From assembly GCF_007856155.1 (NCBI RefSeq), contig NZ_CP042266.1, forward strand, positions 434,001-498,000: a stretch of 64,000 nucleotides of DNA, read 5' to 3'. The DNA comes from Streptomyces qinzhouensis. GTDB lineage: Bacteria; Actinomycetota; Actinomycetes; Streptomycetales; Streptomycetaceae. Below, piece after piece: positions 45,440 to 53,602 of this stretch (the stretch's first letter is position 1; every line of letters begins with the position of its first letter). The position numbers and the translations under genes were made by a program. The notes under the pieces are model-generated. The model saw only the letters and a list, made by a program, of their open reading frames with translations, made no database searches and had not been told where the DNA came from.

Positions 45440-46387
45440 GTGTACTACGTCGCCCACCGACTGTTCGCCGCCCACGACCGGCTCCTCGCCGCCCGCCTCG
45501 CCCGGCTCCTCGCCACCAAGGTGGGGCCGGACCAGGTCTTCCTGCCGTTCTGCGACACGGACGAGGAGGACCTAGTCGCCGAGGTGAAAGGCAAGCGCCT
45601 CTTCGAACTCGACCAGGAACGCCTCGGCGGGCTCACCGCCATGATCGCCGTCCTCCACGGCCCGAGCCTGGACGACGGCGTGTGCATGGAGATGGGTTAC
45701 GCGCACGCCCTCGGCGTCCCCATCCTCGCAGTGACCACGGACTTCCAGACGTACTCGTTCGACGAGGACGGCCCGCAATTCGACTTCCCGGACCCGCTCG
45801 TCCAAGAGGTGATCACGGATCTGGTCCGTGTACCCCGGCTCGGCACCGCCCCTGGCACCACGGACACGGCGAACTCCAGGTACGCGGTGTTCGCCGACCG
45901 CAATGACCGGCAGCTCGATCAAGCGCTGGAGACAGCGGTTGACCGCATGCTCGCCCAGAGCCTCTCTCGCCCTCCGGCTCCCGCGCTCCCCGTGGGGGAC
46001 GCCTCCCTCGCCTTCGTGGAACAGTCCCCGTACGCACCGGTCGTGGGCACACTGACCGCTCTGGTCCAAAAGGCCGGCTGGGCGACCGAGGAGTCGCGCC
46101 GCTTCACCGCCCACAACCCGCTGGATGCGGCCCGGACGGACCTCGACCGCTCCCGGACGGCCGGCCTCCTCGTCGCCGACGTATCCGGGCCGGAAACCCC
46201 TCCCGGTGCCGCGCTCCTGATCGGCGCGGCGGCTGCCCGCAGGGCCCGCATCGTCGCCTACTACCCCCGTACGGTGCTGACCCACGCTGCGGGCCGGGAG
46301 CCCAACTGGCGCAATCTCATGATCCAGTACGCCGCCGAGGCCCGCTTCGCCAACCCGGAATGCCTCGTGGACTGGCTGCGCCGATGA
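45440..46387 (+). CDS. Nucleoside 2-deoxyribosyltransferase-like protein, two-lobed
   Basis: 315 residues from GTG at 45440 with GGGAG six bases upstream. The first lobe has 'FCDTDEEDLVAEV' and 'HGPSLDDGVCMEMGYAHALG', the Asp/Glu site of nucleoside 2-deoxyribosyltransferases (Glu in 'GVCMEMGYA'). The second lobe, from about 190, repeats the fold more loosely ('AFVEQSPYAPVVG', 'LLVADVSGPETPPGAALLIG') and lacks the clear Glu motif. These enzymes swap bases between deoxynucleosides or hydrolyse dNMPs. The duplication suggests a self-contained active-site dimer. Confidence 0.85.
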   Translation: MYYVAHRLFAAHDRLLAARLARLLATKVGPDQVFLPFCDTDEEDLVAEVKGKRLFELDQERLGGLTAMIAVLHGPSLDDGVCMEMGYAHALGVPILAVTTDFQTYSFDEDGPQFDFPDPLVQEVITDLVRVPRLGTAPGTTDTANSRYAVFADRNDRQLDQALETAVDRMLAQSLSRPPAPALPVGDASLAFVEQSPYAPVVGTLTALVQKAGWATEESRRFTAHNPLDAARTDLDRSRTAGLLVADVSGPETPPGAALLIGAAAARRARIVAYYPRTVLTHAAGREPNWRNLMIQYAAEARFANPECLVDWLRR

Positions 46388-46926
46388 GCGGACACCTCAC
46401 CTTGACCGGCCGCCGCACCCTCGTCGTCGAAGGCTGCGACGGCGTCGGCAAGACCACCCTCGCCACCCGCCTGGCCCAGGACCACGGCTTCACCTTCGTC
46501 CACTCACCCCGCACCCCCGACCACCTCGACCTCGCCGGCCGCTACCGGGAACTGCTCGACCGCCCCGGCCTCCTCGTCCTCGACCGCTGCTTCCTCAGCG
46601 AACTCGTCTACGGCCCCCTCCTGCGCGGCCGGTCCCGTATCACCTGGGCCCAGGCCATCGACCTCGCCGAAGCCGTCGTCGCCCGCGACGGTGCCTTCCT
46701 CCACCTCACCGCGCCACCGACCGTGATCCAGCAACGGCTGCACCAGCGCGACGGCCAGTCTGCAGAGCTGGCCGAGGTCACCGCACTCGTGGCCAGCTAT
46801 CAGCGCGTCTTCGACGCACTCGCCTCCTACTGCCCCGTCGAGACCATCGACACCACCAGCACGGGGCTTCCCCCGGCACGCCAGGCATCACCGGTTCCCC
46901 AGCAGACACCACCCCGGGCTCACTAG
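46384..46926 (+). CDS. Thymidylate kinase-like P-loop kinase
   Basis: 180 residues from ATG at 46384 (ATGA overlap). The Walker A is 'EGCDGVGKTTLATRLA'; 'LLVLDRCFLSELVYGPLLRG' matches the DR-(Y/W) motif of dTMP and deoxynucleoside kinases; an LID-like 'QQRLHQRDGQ' follows. It is slightly short for Tmk and ends in a proline-rich tail. It is probably a deoxynucleotide or modified nucleotide kinase rather than the housekeeping enzyme. Confidence 0.88.
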   Translation: MSGHLTLTGRRTLVVEGCDGVGKTTLATRLAQDHGFTFVHSPRTPDHLDLAGRYRELLDRPGLLVLDRCFLSELVYGPLLRGRSRITWAQAIDLAEAVVARDGAFLHLTAPPTVIQQRLHQRDGQSAELAEVTALVASYQRVFDALASYCPVETIDTTSTGLPPARQASPVPQQTPPRAH

Positions 46927-46963
46927 GCTGCGACGAAACGCCGTCGCCGCTCGGAGGACCCCC

Positions 46964-47269
46964 ATGGACATCCGCACCGCCCAGAAGCTGGCCTGGGAGA
47001 ACAAGCTCGCCAAGGGGTTCAACACCACGGACACCGCCCTGGAGTTCGGTCTCCTCACAGCCGAGGTCGGCGAGGCGTTCACCGCCTGGCGCAAGCACCT
47101 CCCCGACCTCGGCGAAGAACTCGCCGACGTCTTCCTCTATCTAGTAGCGGTAGCCGAGATGAACGGCATCGACCTGGGTGAAGAGGTGGCCCGGAAGATC
47201 GACAAGAACACACGCCGTGTCTACGGGAGGGATGCTCAGGGGGCGCTGATCCGCACCAGTGACGGGTGA
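46964..47269 (+). CDS. MazG-like nucleotide pyrophosphohydrolase
   Basis: 101 residues; ATG at 46964 after GGAGGA. The all-alpha NTP-pyrophosphatase signature is present: 'LLTAEVGEAFTAW' and 'LGEELADVFLYLVAVAE', giving the ExxE...ExxD metal site. It hydrolyses NTP or dNTP to NMP plus pyrophosphate. As last member of the operon it could feed the kinase and deoxyribosyltransferase or clear non-standard dNTPs. Confidence 0.9.
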   Translation: MDIRTAQKLAWENKLAKGFNTTDTALEFGLLTAEVGEAFTAWRKHLPDLGEELADVFLYLVAVAEMNGIDLGEEVARKIDKNTRRVYGRDAQGALIRTSDG

Positions 47270-47458
47270 GCACCACACCAAGCCCACAGACACGAGACGA
47301 GAACGACTCCTCATCGGGCACTCTGTCAACATTTGTTCCACATCGGCCGTCCAGTAGCCCGCACGTTTCCAGAACGATCCCTACCCTGACAGCACCTTGA
47401 CCAGATCAGATTTTTTCCCAGTCTCAGCGCTGGGGATGGGGACAGAAACAGAGGCTCC

Positions 47459-48256
47459 GTGTCGGATTCCCCTTCTGGTCCGCAGGCACAGCCTTCCGTG
47501 GTCGCCTCGGGCGAACGGGCCATTGCAACCGGCAGCAGTATCGGCGTCGCCGTGACCGGCGATCATAACGTCATCAGCTGCTATCTACTCTTCGGTGGCA
47601 CCAGCATCCACGGTTCGAAGTCGGCTGAAGTTGATCCGCCACTCCAGCCACTGGCCACAGCCGAGATCAAAGCCTTCGTCCCCGTGCTGATTGGCATCGT
47701 TAACTGGGTCGGCCAGAGTGCCTCGCTGCACCCGGGTAGACGTCTGGTGCGGTCCTACGTCGAGAATACGCTGGGCCAGGTCGGTACCGATGGAGTGATC
47801 GCCTATGGCCAGGAGCTCGACAGCGGCGAGACTCTGCTGTTGTTTACGGGGGTTGAGGATGTGCGCGCTCTCGGGGCCGTCCTGCTTCACGAGCTGGACA
47901 AGATGATGGCTGCAGACTGGGAACGCACTACACGGAAGGCGGGCTATCTTCTGCCGCAAATACGTTTGGTGCTGCACGCAGGGTTCGGCGAGTTCGACGG
48001 CTCTCGGGTATCCGGCCCGTCGCTCGTGGACGCTCTTCGCTCACACTCCAGGACCACGGCAATGAATGATGCCGGAACCGGGGACGCAGTCGGCGTAGTG
48101 GCGCTGATTACACACGACGCCTTTGACGCAGAGCTCTACGCCCAGCATCGCGGCGTAGGTCGGGGCTGGATTCCGTTCACGCAGAGAGTGCCCGGCGACG
48201 CGCCGAGTTTGGACTTCTGGTTCCGCGGCGACACGTCACGAACCGCCTCACGATGA
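47459..48256 (+). CDS. Cyclase-homology-like protein with N-terminal TGDxN motif (candidate conflict effector)
   Basis: 265 residues from GTG at 47459 (GAGG four bases upstream). Residues about 14-38 are 'VASGERAIATGSSIG' then 'VAVTGDHNV', a short beta-prone motif also present in the next two proteins. The rest resembles a degenerate class III nucleotide cyclase homology domain: 'LLLFTGVEDVRALGAVLL' and 'QIRLVLHAGFGEFDGSRVSG', which echoes the 'R.alH.Ge....g..G.avn.A.rl' core. Metal-binding Asp pairs are not evident. In actinobacterial NLR-like systems such domains are coupled to STAND ATPases; that link is inference. No transmembrane segment. Confidence 0.6.
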   Translation: MSDSPSGPQAQPSVVASGERAIATGSSIGVAVTGDHNVISCYLLFGGTSIHGSKSAEVDPPLQPLATAEIKAFVPVLIGIVNWVGQSASLHPGRRLVRSYVENTLGQVGTDGVIAYGQELDSGETLLLFTGVEDVRALGAVLLHELDKMMAADWERTTRKAGYLLPQIRLVLHAGFGEFDGSRVSGPSLVDALRSHSRTTAMNDAGTGDAVGVVALITHDAFDAELYAQHRGVGRGWIPFTQRVPGDAPSLDFWFRGDTSRTASR

Positions 48257-48269
48257 GTGAGGCGGTTCG
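48239..48269 (+). terminator. Hairpin overlapping the stop codon
   Basis: A perfect 13-bp stem (48239-48251 with 48257-48269) closes on loop GATGA, with the TGA stop at 48254-48256 inside the loop region. No long T-run follows. It could terminate the transcript or limit expression of the next gene. Confidence 0.75.
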
Positions 48270-48319
48270 GGTCGAAGTCTCAATTAAGGTGAACTGTTAA
48301 ACGATAAGCAGGAGTTGCG

Positions 48320-48733
48320 ATGATGACCGGTTGGCGCAGGGGCGTGTTGTGGGCAGCGGCGACGGCTGCCGGTCTGATCGTTGTGGGGTTGACACTGCTG
48401 CTGTTGCTGAAGGATCTCGGCACAGCGGGGACTGTGGCAGGCTTCGTCGCCAACACCGTCGCGATCGTCATGACTGTTCTCACCGTGCGGGCGCTGTTGC
48501 TTCAGCCCAGCCAGCAGTCGAGCCACACCCAGGCATCGGGCCCGGGGTCCGTTGCTGCTGGAGGCAATATCGGAAGGGCCGTGACGGGTGATGGCAACCA
48601 GGTCTCTGGGCAACCCACCACCATTGCGCCGGGTAACTCGTCGCCAGGCGGAGCAGTGGATGCGTCGGGTCCGAAGTCAGTCGCGGCAGGGGGCTCGATC
48701 AGTGAGGCTGTAACGGGCGACAACAATGCCTGA
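48320..48733 (+). CDS. Small membrane protein with two TGDxN motifs
   Basis: 137 residues; ATG at 48320 with AGGAG six bases upstream. Residues about 8-30 and 36-60 are hydrophobic helices ('AGLIVVGLTLLLLLKDLG', 'TVAGFVANTVAIVMTVLTV'). The tail carries two copies of the shared motif: 'SVAAGGNIGRAVTGDGNQ' and 'SVAAGGSISEAVTGDNNA', ending exactly at the C-terminus. A two-helix membrane anchor with exposed short amyloid-like motifs would suit a membrane-acting effector triggered by the neighbouring ATPase. That is inference; the repeats themselves are plain to see. Confidence 0.7.
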   Translation: MMTGWRRGVLWAAATAAGLIVVGLTLLLLLKDLGTAGTVAGFVANTVAIVMTVLTVRALLLQPSQQSSHTQASGPGSVAAGGNIGRAVTGDGNQVSGQPTTIAPGNSSPGGAVDASGPKSVAAGGSISEAVTGDNNA

Positions 48734-48787
48734 GAGATACCGATAGCTTCATCGCGGGTTCGGGTCACGGGGGAACGGAATCAGCGC

Positions 48788-50251
48788 GTGAATACCTGGT
48801 GGAATCGCTTCTACAACAAGCGGCAAAAGCGTTCTCCCCGTGGTTCTGAGCAGCTCTCGGCTGTGCCGCGCGAGGTCTCCGCTTCAGGTGACGGTTCCGT
48901 CGCGGTGGGAGGGTCTGCCGAAATCATTGTGGCCGGAAGCCACAACGCCCTGACGATTCACTTGGGGTCCGCGGGACCCACATCGCTGGATGAGCTGGCT
49001 GACGCAGGTCGGGCCCGCATGATGCAGCGCTGGCATGCAGCCGGCGTTCCGCTTGCGGTAGCGTCCGAGTTCGCTGACACCCTGGAACTGGGAACTCTGC
49101 CCGCGGCGCTGACCACCTCGCCGGAGAGTCGTGTCGTGGTCCTGGAGGGCTGTTTCGGCGCGGGTAAGTCGCTGGCGGCGGAACGCCAGCACCATCAGGA
49201 CATCGCCGCAGCCCGCACCGACGCGCAGGCTCCCGTCCCGGTCCACCTCCAGGCCAAACACATCGAGGGCGATGTGATCGACGCGGCGATCCGGGCGGCA
49301 CGCCCCATCGGCGATCCCGCAGCACGTGGAGTCGCCCTGGTGCTGGACGGGCTCGACGAACCTGGCCCGATCCGCGGTAAGGAACTACTTGATCAAGCCC
49401 TCAGCTGGACCGCAACGACGACCGGGCGGCGCTGGCGCATCCTGCTCACGACTCGCCCCGGCCTGGAGGTGGACGCCTCGGTGCGTCGATTCATCCCGGA
49501 GCTTGACGACGATGAGACATCGTCGCTGATCGACCGGCTCGGCGGAGATGGGCGGGCCGTGAGAGATCAACCGGCCATGGTACGCAGCGTGGTGCGTTGG
49601 CCGCTGTTCGCCATCATCGCAGCCACGCTCCAACGGGACCGCGAGCCTCTGCCGAGCAGCCCGGTGGCGTTCCTGGAGGCCCTGGTCACACGCGCCCTGC
49701 GTGATGTGGAAAGCGCCAAGGAAGAACGTGCCGAGCAGTTGCTGAGACGGCTGGCCGCGGAGTGCGTGAACGTCGGCGGTCTGGCAGCAGCGTCTGATGT
49801 GGGCAGCCCGGCTGAGGTGCAGGCGCTGCTGGGCACCCGGCTGGTCGTGCGTCGCGGCGACCGGCACCTGGCGTTCGCTCTCCCCGTGCTTGAGCAGTAC
49901 TTCGCCGGTCAAGCGCTGCTGGCCGACGGGGTACCGGTCGAGGTGATGCAGAGTGTGGAGTTGCTGGACCGCTGGCGCTACGGGCTGGCCATGGCAATCG
50001 CCTCTGGCGGATGGAAGTCAGTACACGCGATGCTTGAACCTCTGCTGCACGCCCAGCCAGGTGTCGTGGCCTGGGCCGTTCACGAAGCCATTCCTCGTAA
50101 CGTGCCCGAGGGGGAAGGCCCATGGACGGCTCTGCACGCCAGCGTCTACAGACAACTCTCGAAGCTTGGCAGCGGGAACTTGGCCCAGCAGGTAACCGCA
50201 TCTTCCTCTATACAGGGTGGACCGGCCCCATCACAGTCGATGCCAGCCTGA
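48788..50251 (+). CDS. NACHT/STAND-type NTPase
   Basis: 487 residues from GTG at 48788. Near the N-terminus a diverged copy of the shared motif reads 'SASGDGSVAVGGSAEIIVAG' then SHN. The NTPase has Walker A 'LEGCFGAGKSLAAE' (about 120-133), Walker B 'GVALVLDGLDEPG' (about 180) and sensor-like 'RILLTTRPGLEVD', followed by winged-helix and helical parts. This is the architecture of bacterial NLR-like sensors. The frame runs out at 50251, but coding character seems to pass to another frame at about 50115, so the natural protein may be longer (see next entry). Confidence 0.85.
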   Translation: MNTWWNRFYNKRQKRSPRGSEQLSAVPREVSASGDGSVAVGGSAEIIVAGSHNALTIHLGSAGPTSLDELADAGRARMMQRWHAAGVPLAVASEFADTLELGTLPAALTTSPESRVVVLEGCFGAGKSLAAERQHHQDIAAARTDAQAPVPVHLQAKHIEGDVIDAAIRAARPIGDPAARGVALVLDGLDEPGPIRGKELLDQALSWTATTTGRRWRILLTTRPGLEVDASVRRFIPELDDDETSSLIDRLGGDGRAVRDQPAMVRSVVRWPLFAIIAATLQRDREPLPSSPVAFLEALVTRALRDVESAKEERAEQLLRRLAAECVNVGGLAAASDVGSPAEVQALLGTRLVVRRGDRHLAFALPVLEQYFAGQALLADGVPVEVMQSVELLDRWRYGLAMAIASGGWKSVHAMLEPLLHAQPGVVAWAVHEAIPRNVPEGEGPWTALHASVYRQLSKLGSGNLAQQVTASSSIQGGPAPSQSMPA

Positions 50252-51261
50252 AGGGCAACATGCTGGGGCTGCACATCCTGCGTCGCGATGGGGACCACAC
50301 TCCGGGGCTCTTGATCCCGGTTGCCCATCGCTGGGCGGAGCCACGTGGGATACGCCCCATGGAGGCATGGGCTGAGCCGATTGCTGCCGACTATGCCGCC
50401 TGGCCCTGGCAGAAGACCTTGGGTGTACTCGCCTCGCACCTCGACACGCTGTGCGAGCGCAGAGATCTCGACCTGGCCGATTGCGACGCCTATGCCAAGG
50501 AGCGCCTATGGCTGGCGAGCACAGAGCTGCTGGGGCGAGCATCCCGCTGCTTTACACCGCTGCAGGCAGACGAAGCGCATCAGGCGCTGCGCCAGCGCCT
50601 CTACTCCAGAGGAAGCCTGCCGGTCCGGTCGCAGTTCGGTCAGCGGTTCACTGGCTGGCGCGCGGAGCTGATCCGGATCGACAAGACACTCAGCAGCGGT
50701 CGATGGGCTGACGCCAACGGCATGCTTCATCACCCCTATGCAGTGCCCGACCAGGAACATGGTCCCCACGTGCACTGGGTCTGGGATACCTACAGCCCAC
50801 AGCAGCTCAGACTGCGCGCCGAGCAAGTCCTCACCGCCGCGGTCGAGATCTATCATGCACTCGTCAGCACCTGGTTTCCTCACCTCAAGCAGACTCTCGG
50901 CCTGGCCAGCGCTTCCCCTGCCGCACTGGTCGCCGGCTTGTACATAGCCCCTCACCACGACGACGGCTCCTATGAGCCACCCCTCATGCGGCTTTCCCTC
51001 CACCCCGCGACAGGCAGTTCGGTCACCGCCCACCTCGCCCCATCAAGAGACGACCTCTACGCCCCGGTGCCGTCTCTTCCACCAGGGAACGAGCCGTCAA
51101 GGTCCCCGTGGGCCCGCCCGAGTACACCGGTGCTCAGCGAACCGGAGGTCTTCGGCGATGCTCCCGCCACCCGCTACGCCTACACCTGGCTCCACGAAGA
51201 CCTACACCGCCTTCACCTCACCGTCCGCGGCCCGCGGGCAACAAACTCCGGTTTGCCATAG
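50122..51261 (+). CDS. Probable C-terminal part of the NACHT protein or a separate partner
   Basis: 379 residues if started at ATG 50122, which has GAGGGGGAAGG just upstream. It overlaps the NACHT frame by 130 bp in a different frame. The protein is helical and Trp-rich ('LEAWQRELGPAGNRIFLY', 'AWAEPIAADYAAWPWQKTL') and resembles C-terminal halves of long actinobacterial NACHT proteins. No catalytic motif is seen. Either a frameshift in the G-run near 50110-50116 split one gene, or two subunits are translated by coupling. Confidence 0.6.
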   Translation: MDGSARQRLQTTLEAWQRELGPAGNRIFLYTGWTGPITVDASLKGNMLGLHILRRDGDHTPGLLIPVAHRWAEPRGIRPMEAWAEPIAADYAAWPWQKTLGVLASHLDTLCERRDLDLADCDAYAKERLWLASTELLGRASRCFTPLQADEAHQALRQRLYSRGSLPVRSQFGQRFTGWRAELIRIDKTLSSGRWADANGMLHHPYAVPDQEHGPHVHWVWDTYSPQQLRLRAEQVLTAAVEIYHALVSTWFPHLKQTLGLASASPAALVAGLYIAPHHDDGSYEPPLMRLSLHPATGSSVTAHLAPSRDDLYAPVPSLPPGNEPSRSPWARPSTPVLSEPEVFGDAPATRYAYTWLHEDLHRLHLTVRGPRATNSGLP

Positions 51262-51419
51262 TCCTCCGCTACGCCGCGCCGACCAGAAACCAGGTCAGGC
51301 CGACCACCTGTCGGCCCGTCGCCTGGTGACCGGGCGGGGCAAGGCTGCACTGACCACGAGTGTTGTTAACGGCGTCGGGTATCGGTCACGGCTAAGGCTT
51401 CCGGCTCGACCGGGCGACG

Positions 51420-51725
51420 GCCCCCATCGACCCCGTTCTGACCGCCGGGCAGGTAACGCACCCCGCCTTCGCCAAGGGCGTGGTCCTTATGGTGGCCCCC
51501 GTCACGGCAGACCAGCACGGCCACTGGAGCCGGCGGAACACCCGGGGAGTCAGGCCACAGACCCTCGACTTCGATACCTACAAGCAGCGCAAACCCTGGA
51601 ACCGTGCATCAGCCAGCCGAAGCAATGGAGCACCATCGCCGCACTCTGCAAGAAGGCGGCCATGATCTACTCAGCCGGGTTCCACACCGCAGACACCTCT
51701 CCCCGACCCGCCGGTAATCCAAGCA
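51420..51725 (+). pseudogene. IS5-like transposase C-terminal remnant
   Basis: 'FDTYKQRK' (from about 51570) and, one frame over, 'CISQPKQWSTIAALCKKAAM' (51605 on) correspond to the conserved '(F)D...YKQRN..ERCINRLKQWRGIATRYDK' ending of IS5-type transposases. A frameshift lies between them and no upstream catalytic part is recognisable. The rest of 51262-51797 shows nothing else I can name. Confidence 0.7.
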
Positions 51726-51797
51726 AGACAGGCTAGTTGATCAATGATTCCATTGACTCGCGGAATGGTGGCGGACCTGTCCGCAGGACGACGGGGC

Positions 51798-52823
51798 TCA
51801 GGACGGAACGGAGACTGGCGCTGCGCAGCGGAAGCAGAAGTTGACCTCGGTATCGGGGTCCGCCGCGAGACGGGCCCTGGGCGCAAGGCTGTCGGTGGCA
51901 CACTGCGGGCAAACGAACGCCTTCGATGGGTAGATCGTCTCACCGAAGGCGTTCCGGTACTCGTAGATGGTGTGGTTCACCAGGTACTGGAAGGCCGCAG
52001 TCTCTGACTCGACATGCTGAATCTCGCAGAAGTAGCAGGTCGTGACATAGTAGACGCGGTTCGGCCTGAGAGTGTCCGGGATCGGCGTCGGAGAGGGGAC
52101 GTAGGCCCACTGAGAGCACTCGGGACATTGGAGTGTCCGGTTGCGGAGCGGGCCCAGCTTGGGGCCGAGCGAGCGCAGGCGCTGCACAGCGTATGCCTGG
52201 ATATCGCGCAACCCTGAACGTATGCGTACGAGCTCGTGCTCCATCTCACCCTGCTCGTCTTCGGTCAGGCGGCCGAGTACGTGGTCGTCGAGGAATGGCA
52301 TGAGAAAACCAAGTACCTTGGCGGTAAGTGTCTCGATCGCCTGGGCATTCGCAGCCGGGCCCACCAGACCGTAGTGCTGCAGGGCGTTGCGCATCTTGGC
52401 GAGCTGGTCGAGCGCCTCGGCGTCCGGCTTCGCCACCGGGATTCCGACAATGTTCTCCACCCGTTCGCGCGCCTCCTTGGGGGTGCAGCTGATCAGCGTG
52501 CCTTGCTCCACCTCGTCACGGACGGCCCGTCCGGGATGGGAGAAGACCAGCGTCCAGTGCTCCATCTGCAGTCGGGCCTTGAGGAGCACTTCCGCCCCGG
52601 CCGCCAGGTGCAGGACCGCGTACTTGAGATCCCGCGGGCTGGGAGCGTCCGGCTTCAGGTGCTCCACGACACTCACGAGGTAGTCCAGGCCGTTGACCAC
52701 TGGGGGAAAGTATGGGGTACCGCCCGGATGCTCCGACTGGCGGATCGCGTGGTAGCCAGAACCGTGGTCCGTGCCGATTCTTCTGATCTGCCCCTCGAAG
52801 ATGATGGGTACGGCATAGTGCAC
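51798..52823 (-). CDS. Putative HEPN-domain protein with two C4 zinc ribbons
   Basis: 341 residues; GTG at 52823 has GGAGA shortly upstream. Residues about 62-155 are helical and contain 'MRNALQHYG' (Arg145-Asn146...His150), the RN-x3-H form of the HEPN RNase motif, following 'KYAVLHLAAGAEVLLKARL', which fits the first HEPN helix. The C-terminal part has four CxxC pairs (233/236, 263/266, 305/308, 330/333), enough for two zinc ribbons. HEPN proteins are frequent toxins and antiviral RNases. It converges on the NACHT group and lies inside the same island. The HEPN call rests on the motif and helix context only. Confidence 0.6.
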   Translation of the reverse strand: MHYAVPIIFEGQIRRIGTDHGSGYHAIRQSEHPGGTPYFPPVVNGLDYLVSVVEHLKPDAPSPRDLKYAVLHLAAGAEVLLKARLQMEHWTLVFSHPGRAVRDEVEQGTLISCTPKEARERVENIVGIPVAKPDAEALDQLAKMRNALQHYGLVGPAANAQAIETLTAKVLGFLMPFLDDHVLGRLTEDEQGEMEHELVRIRSGLRDIQAYAVQRLRSLGPKLGPLRNRTLQCPECSQWAYVPSPTPIPDTLRPNRVYYVTTCYFCEIQHVESETAAFQYLVNHTIYEYRNAFGETIYPSKAFVCPQCATDSLAPRARLAADPDTEVNFCFRCAAPVSVPS

Positions 52824-53348
52824 GTTATGTCTCCGGGTACGGAGCCGGCCTTTCAGGCCGGGGTGTTGGGTGGAAACTCAAAGAGTAAGGCCGGGTTCCA
52901 GTATCGCTGCCCGGCAGCCTTGGGCTGCTGTTCAGACGTCCGAGATCAGCCTGTCGCAGACCATCACGCAGTTCACTGCCGGACCAGGGCGACCGATCCC
53001 CTCTCTCACTCGGGTGTTGGCATCCCCCAAGTGTCAGCGCGCAGCATTGGGGGCCTTCGGTCAGCTCGGTTTCCTTGGCCCTCTCCCACAAGAGTGCGTG
53101 CCCGCCAGCTCGACGGACTCCCACACGAGGGCTTGGACCCTTGGGACCGAGTCAGCAGCTCAAGGCCCCAGCCCGCTCTGTCGACTCATCGGACGAACAG
53201 CAATGTCACATGATCACGCCCCGACGAGGCCGTCGCCCGTCCGGGTGGCCTCACACACCACCGCCATGAGCCGGAGAGAGTCCCACCTCGACCTCCCCCG
53301 AGAGGCAGAGCACAGACAGGGATCAGGCAAGCACTCCGCCCGAGACTC
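52824..53348. other. Intergenic stretch without recognisable gene
   Basis: About 525 bp of lower-GC, Pro/Ser-coding-like sequence. It has a short hairpin at 52841-52858 (CCGGCC, loop, GGCCGG) that resembles subterminal hairpins of IS200/IS605 elements, but no transposase is nearby. No tRNA or believable ORF was found. Confidence 0.4.
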
Positions 53349-53544
53349 CTGAAGGTGGTCACACCACCCCGCAGAGAGGCGTTCCCGCTTGATACTGGTC
53401 CGAGTGTTCGCGTCTGAAAACCCGAGTCCGACCAGCGCGACCTGATACACCATCAGGAAAGTCGGCATCAGGCCAGCAAGAGTTCCGCCCAAACCCGCCT
53501 CCGACCACCGCGGAACGCCAAGATCACCAATTGTCCATACATGC
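53349..53544 (+). repeat. ~197-bp direct repeat, copy B (right edge of 18-kb island)
   Basis: Partner of 34984-35181 in the same orientation. It ends with the same tnpA scrap (NAKITNCPYM) and then passes directly into the dhaK leader, whereas copy A continues into a longer transposase remnant. The shared junction between non-transposon sequence and tnpA shows that both copies descend from one rearranged molecule. Confidence 0.8.
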
Positions 53545-53602
53545 TCTGACCTGCGAAGACGCAGCTCAGGGGCCCGTCTGCCAATCTGCCGAGGAGATAC
53601 CG

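Noticed and set aside
52841..52858. IS200/IS605 end hairpin
   Set aside because: A short GGCC hairpin with TTTCA loop resembles such ends, but no transposase or second end is present, so it cannot be supported.
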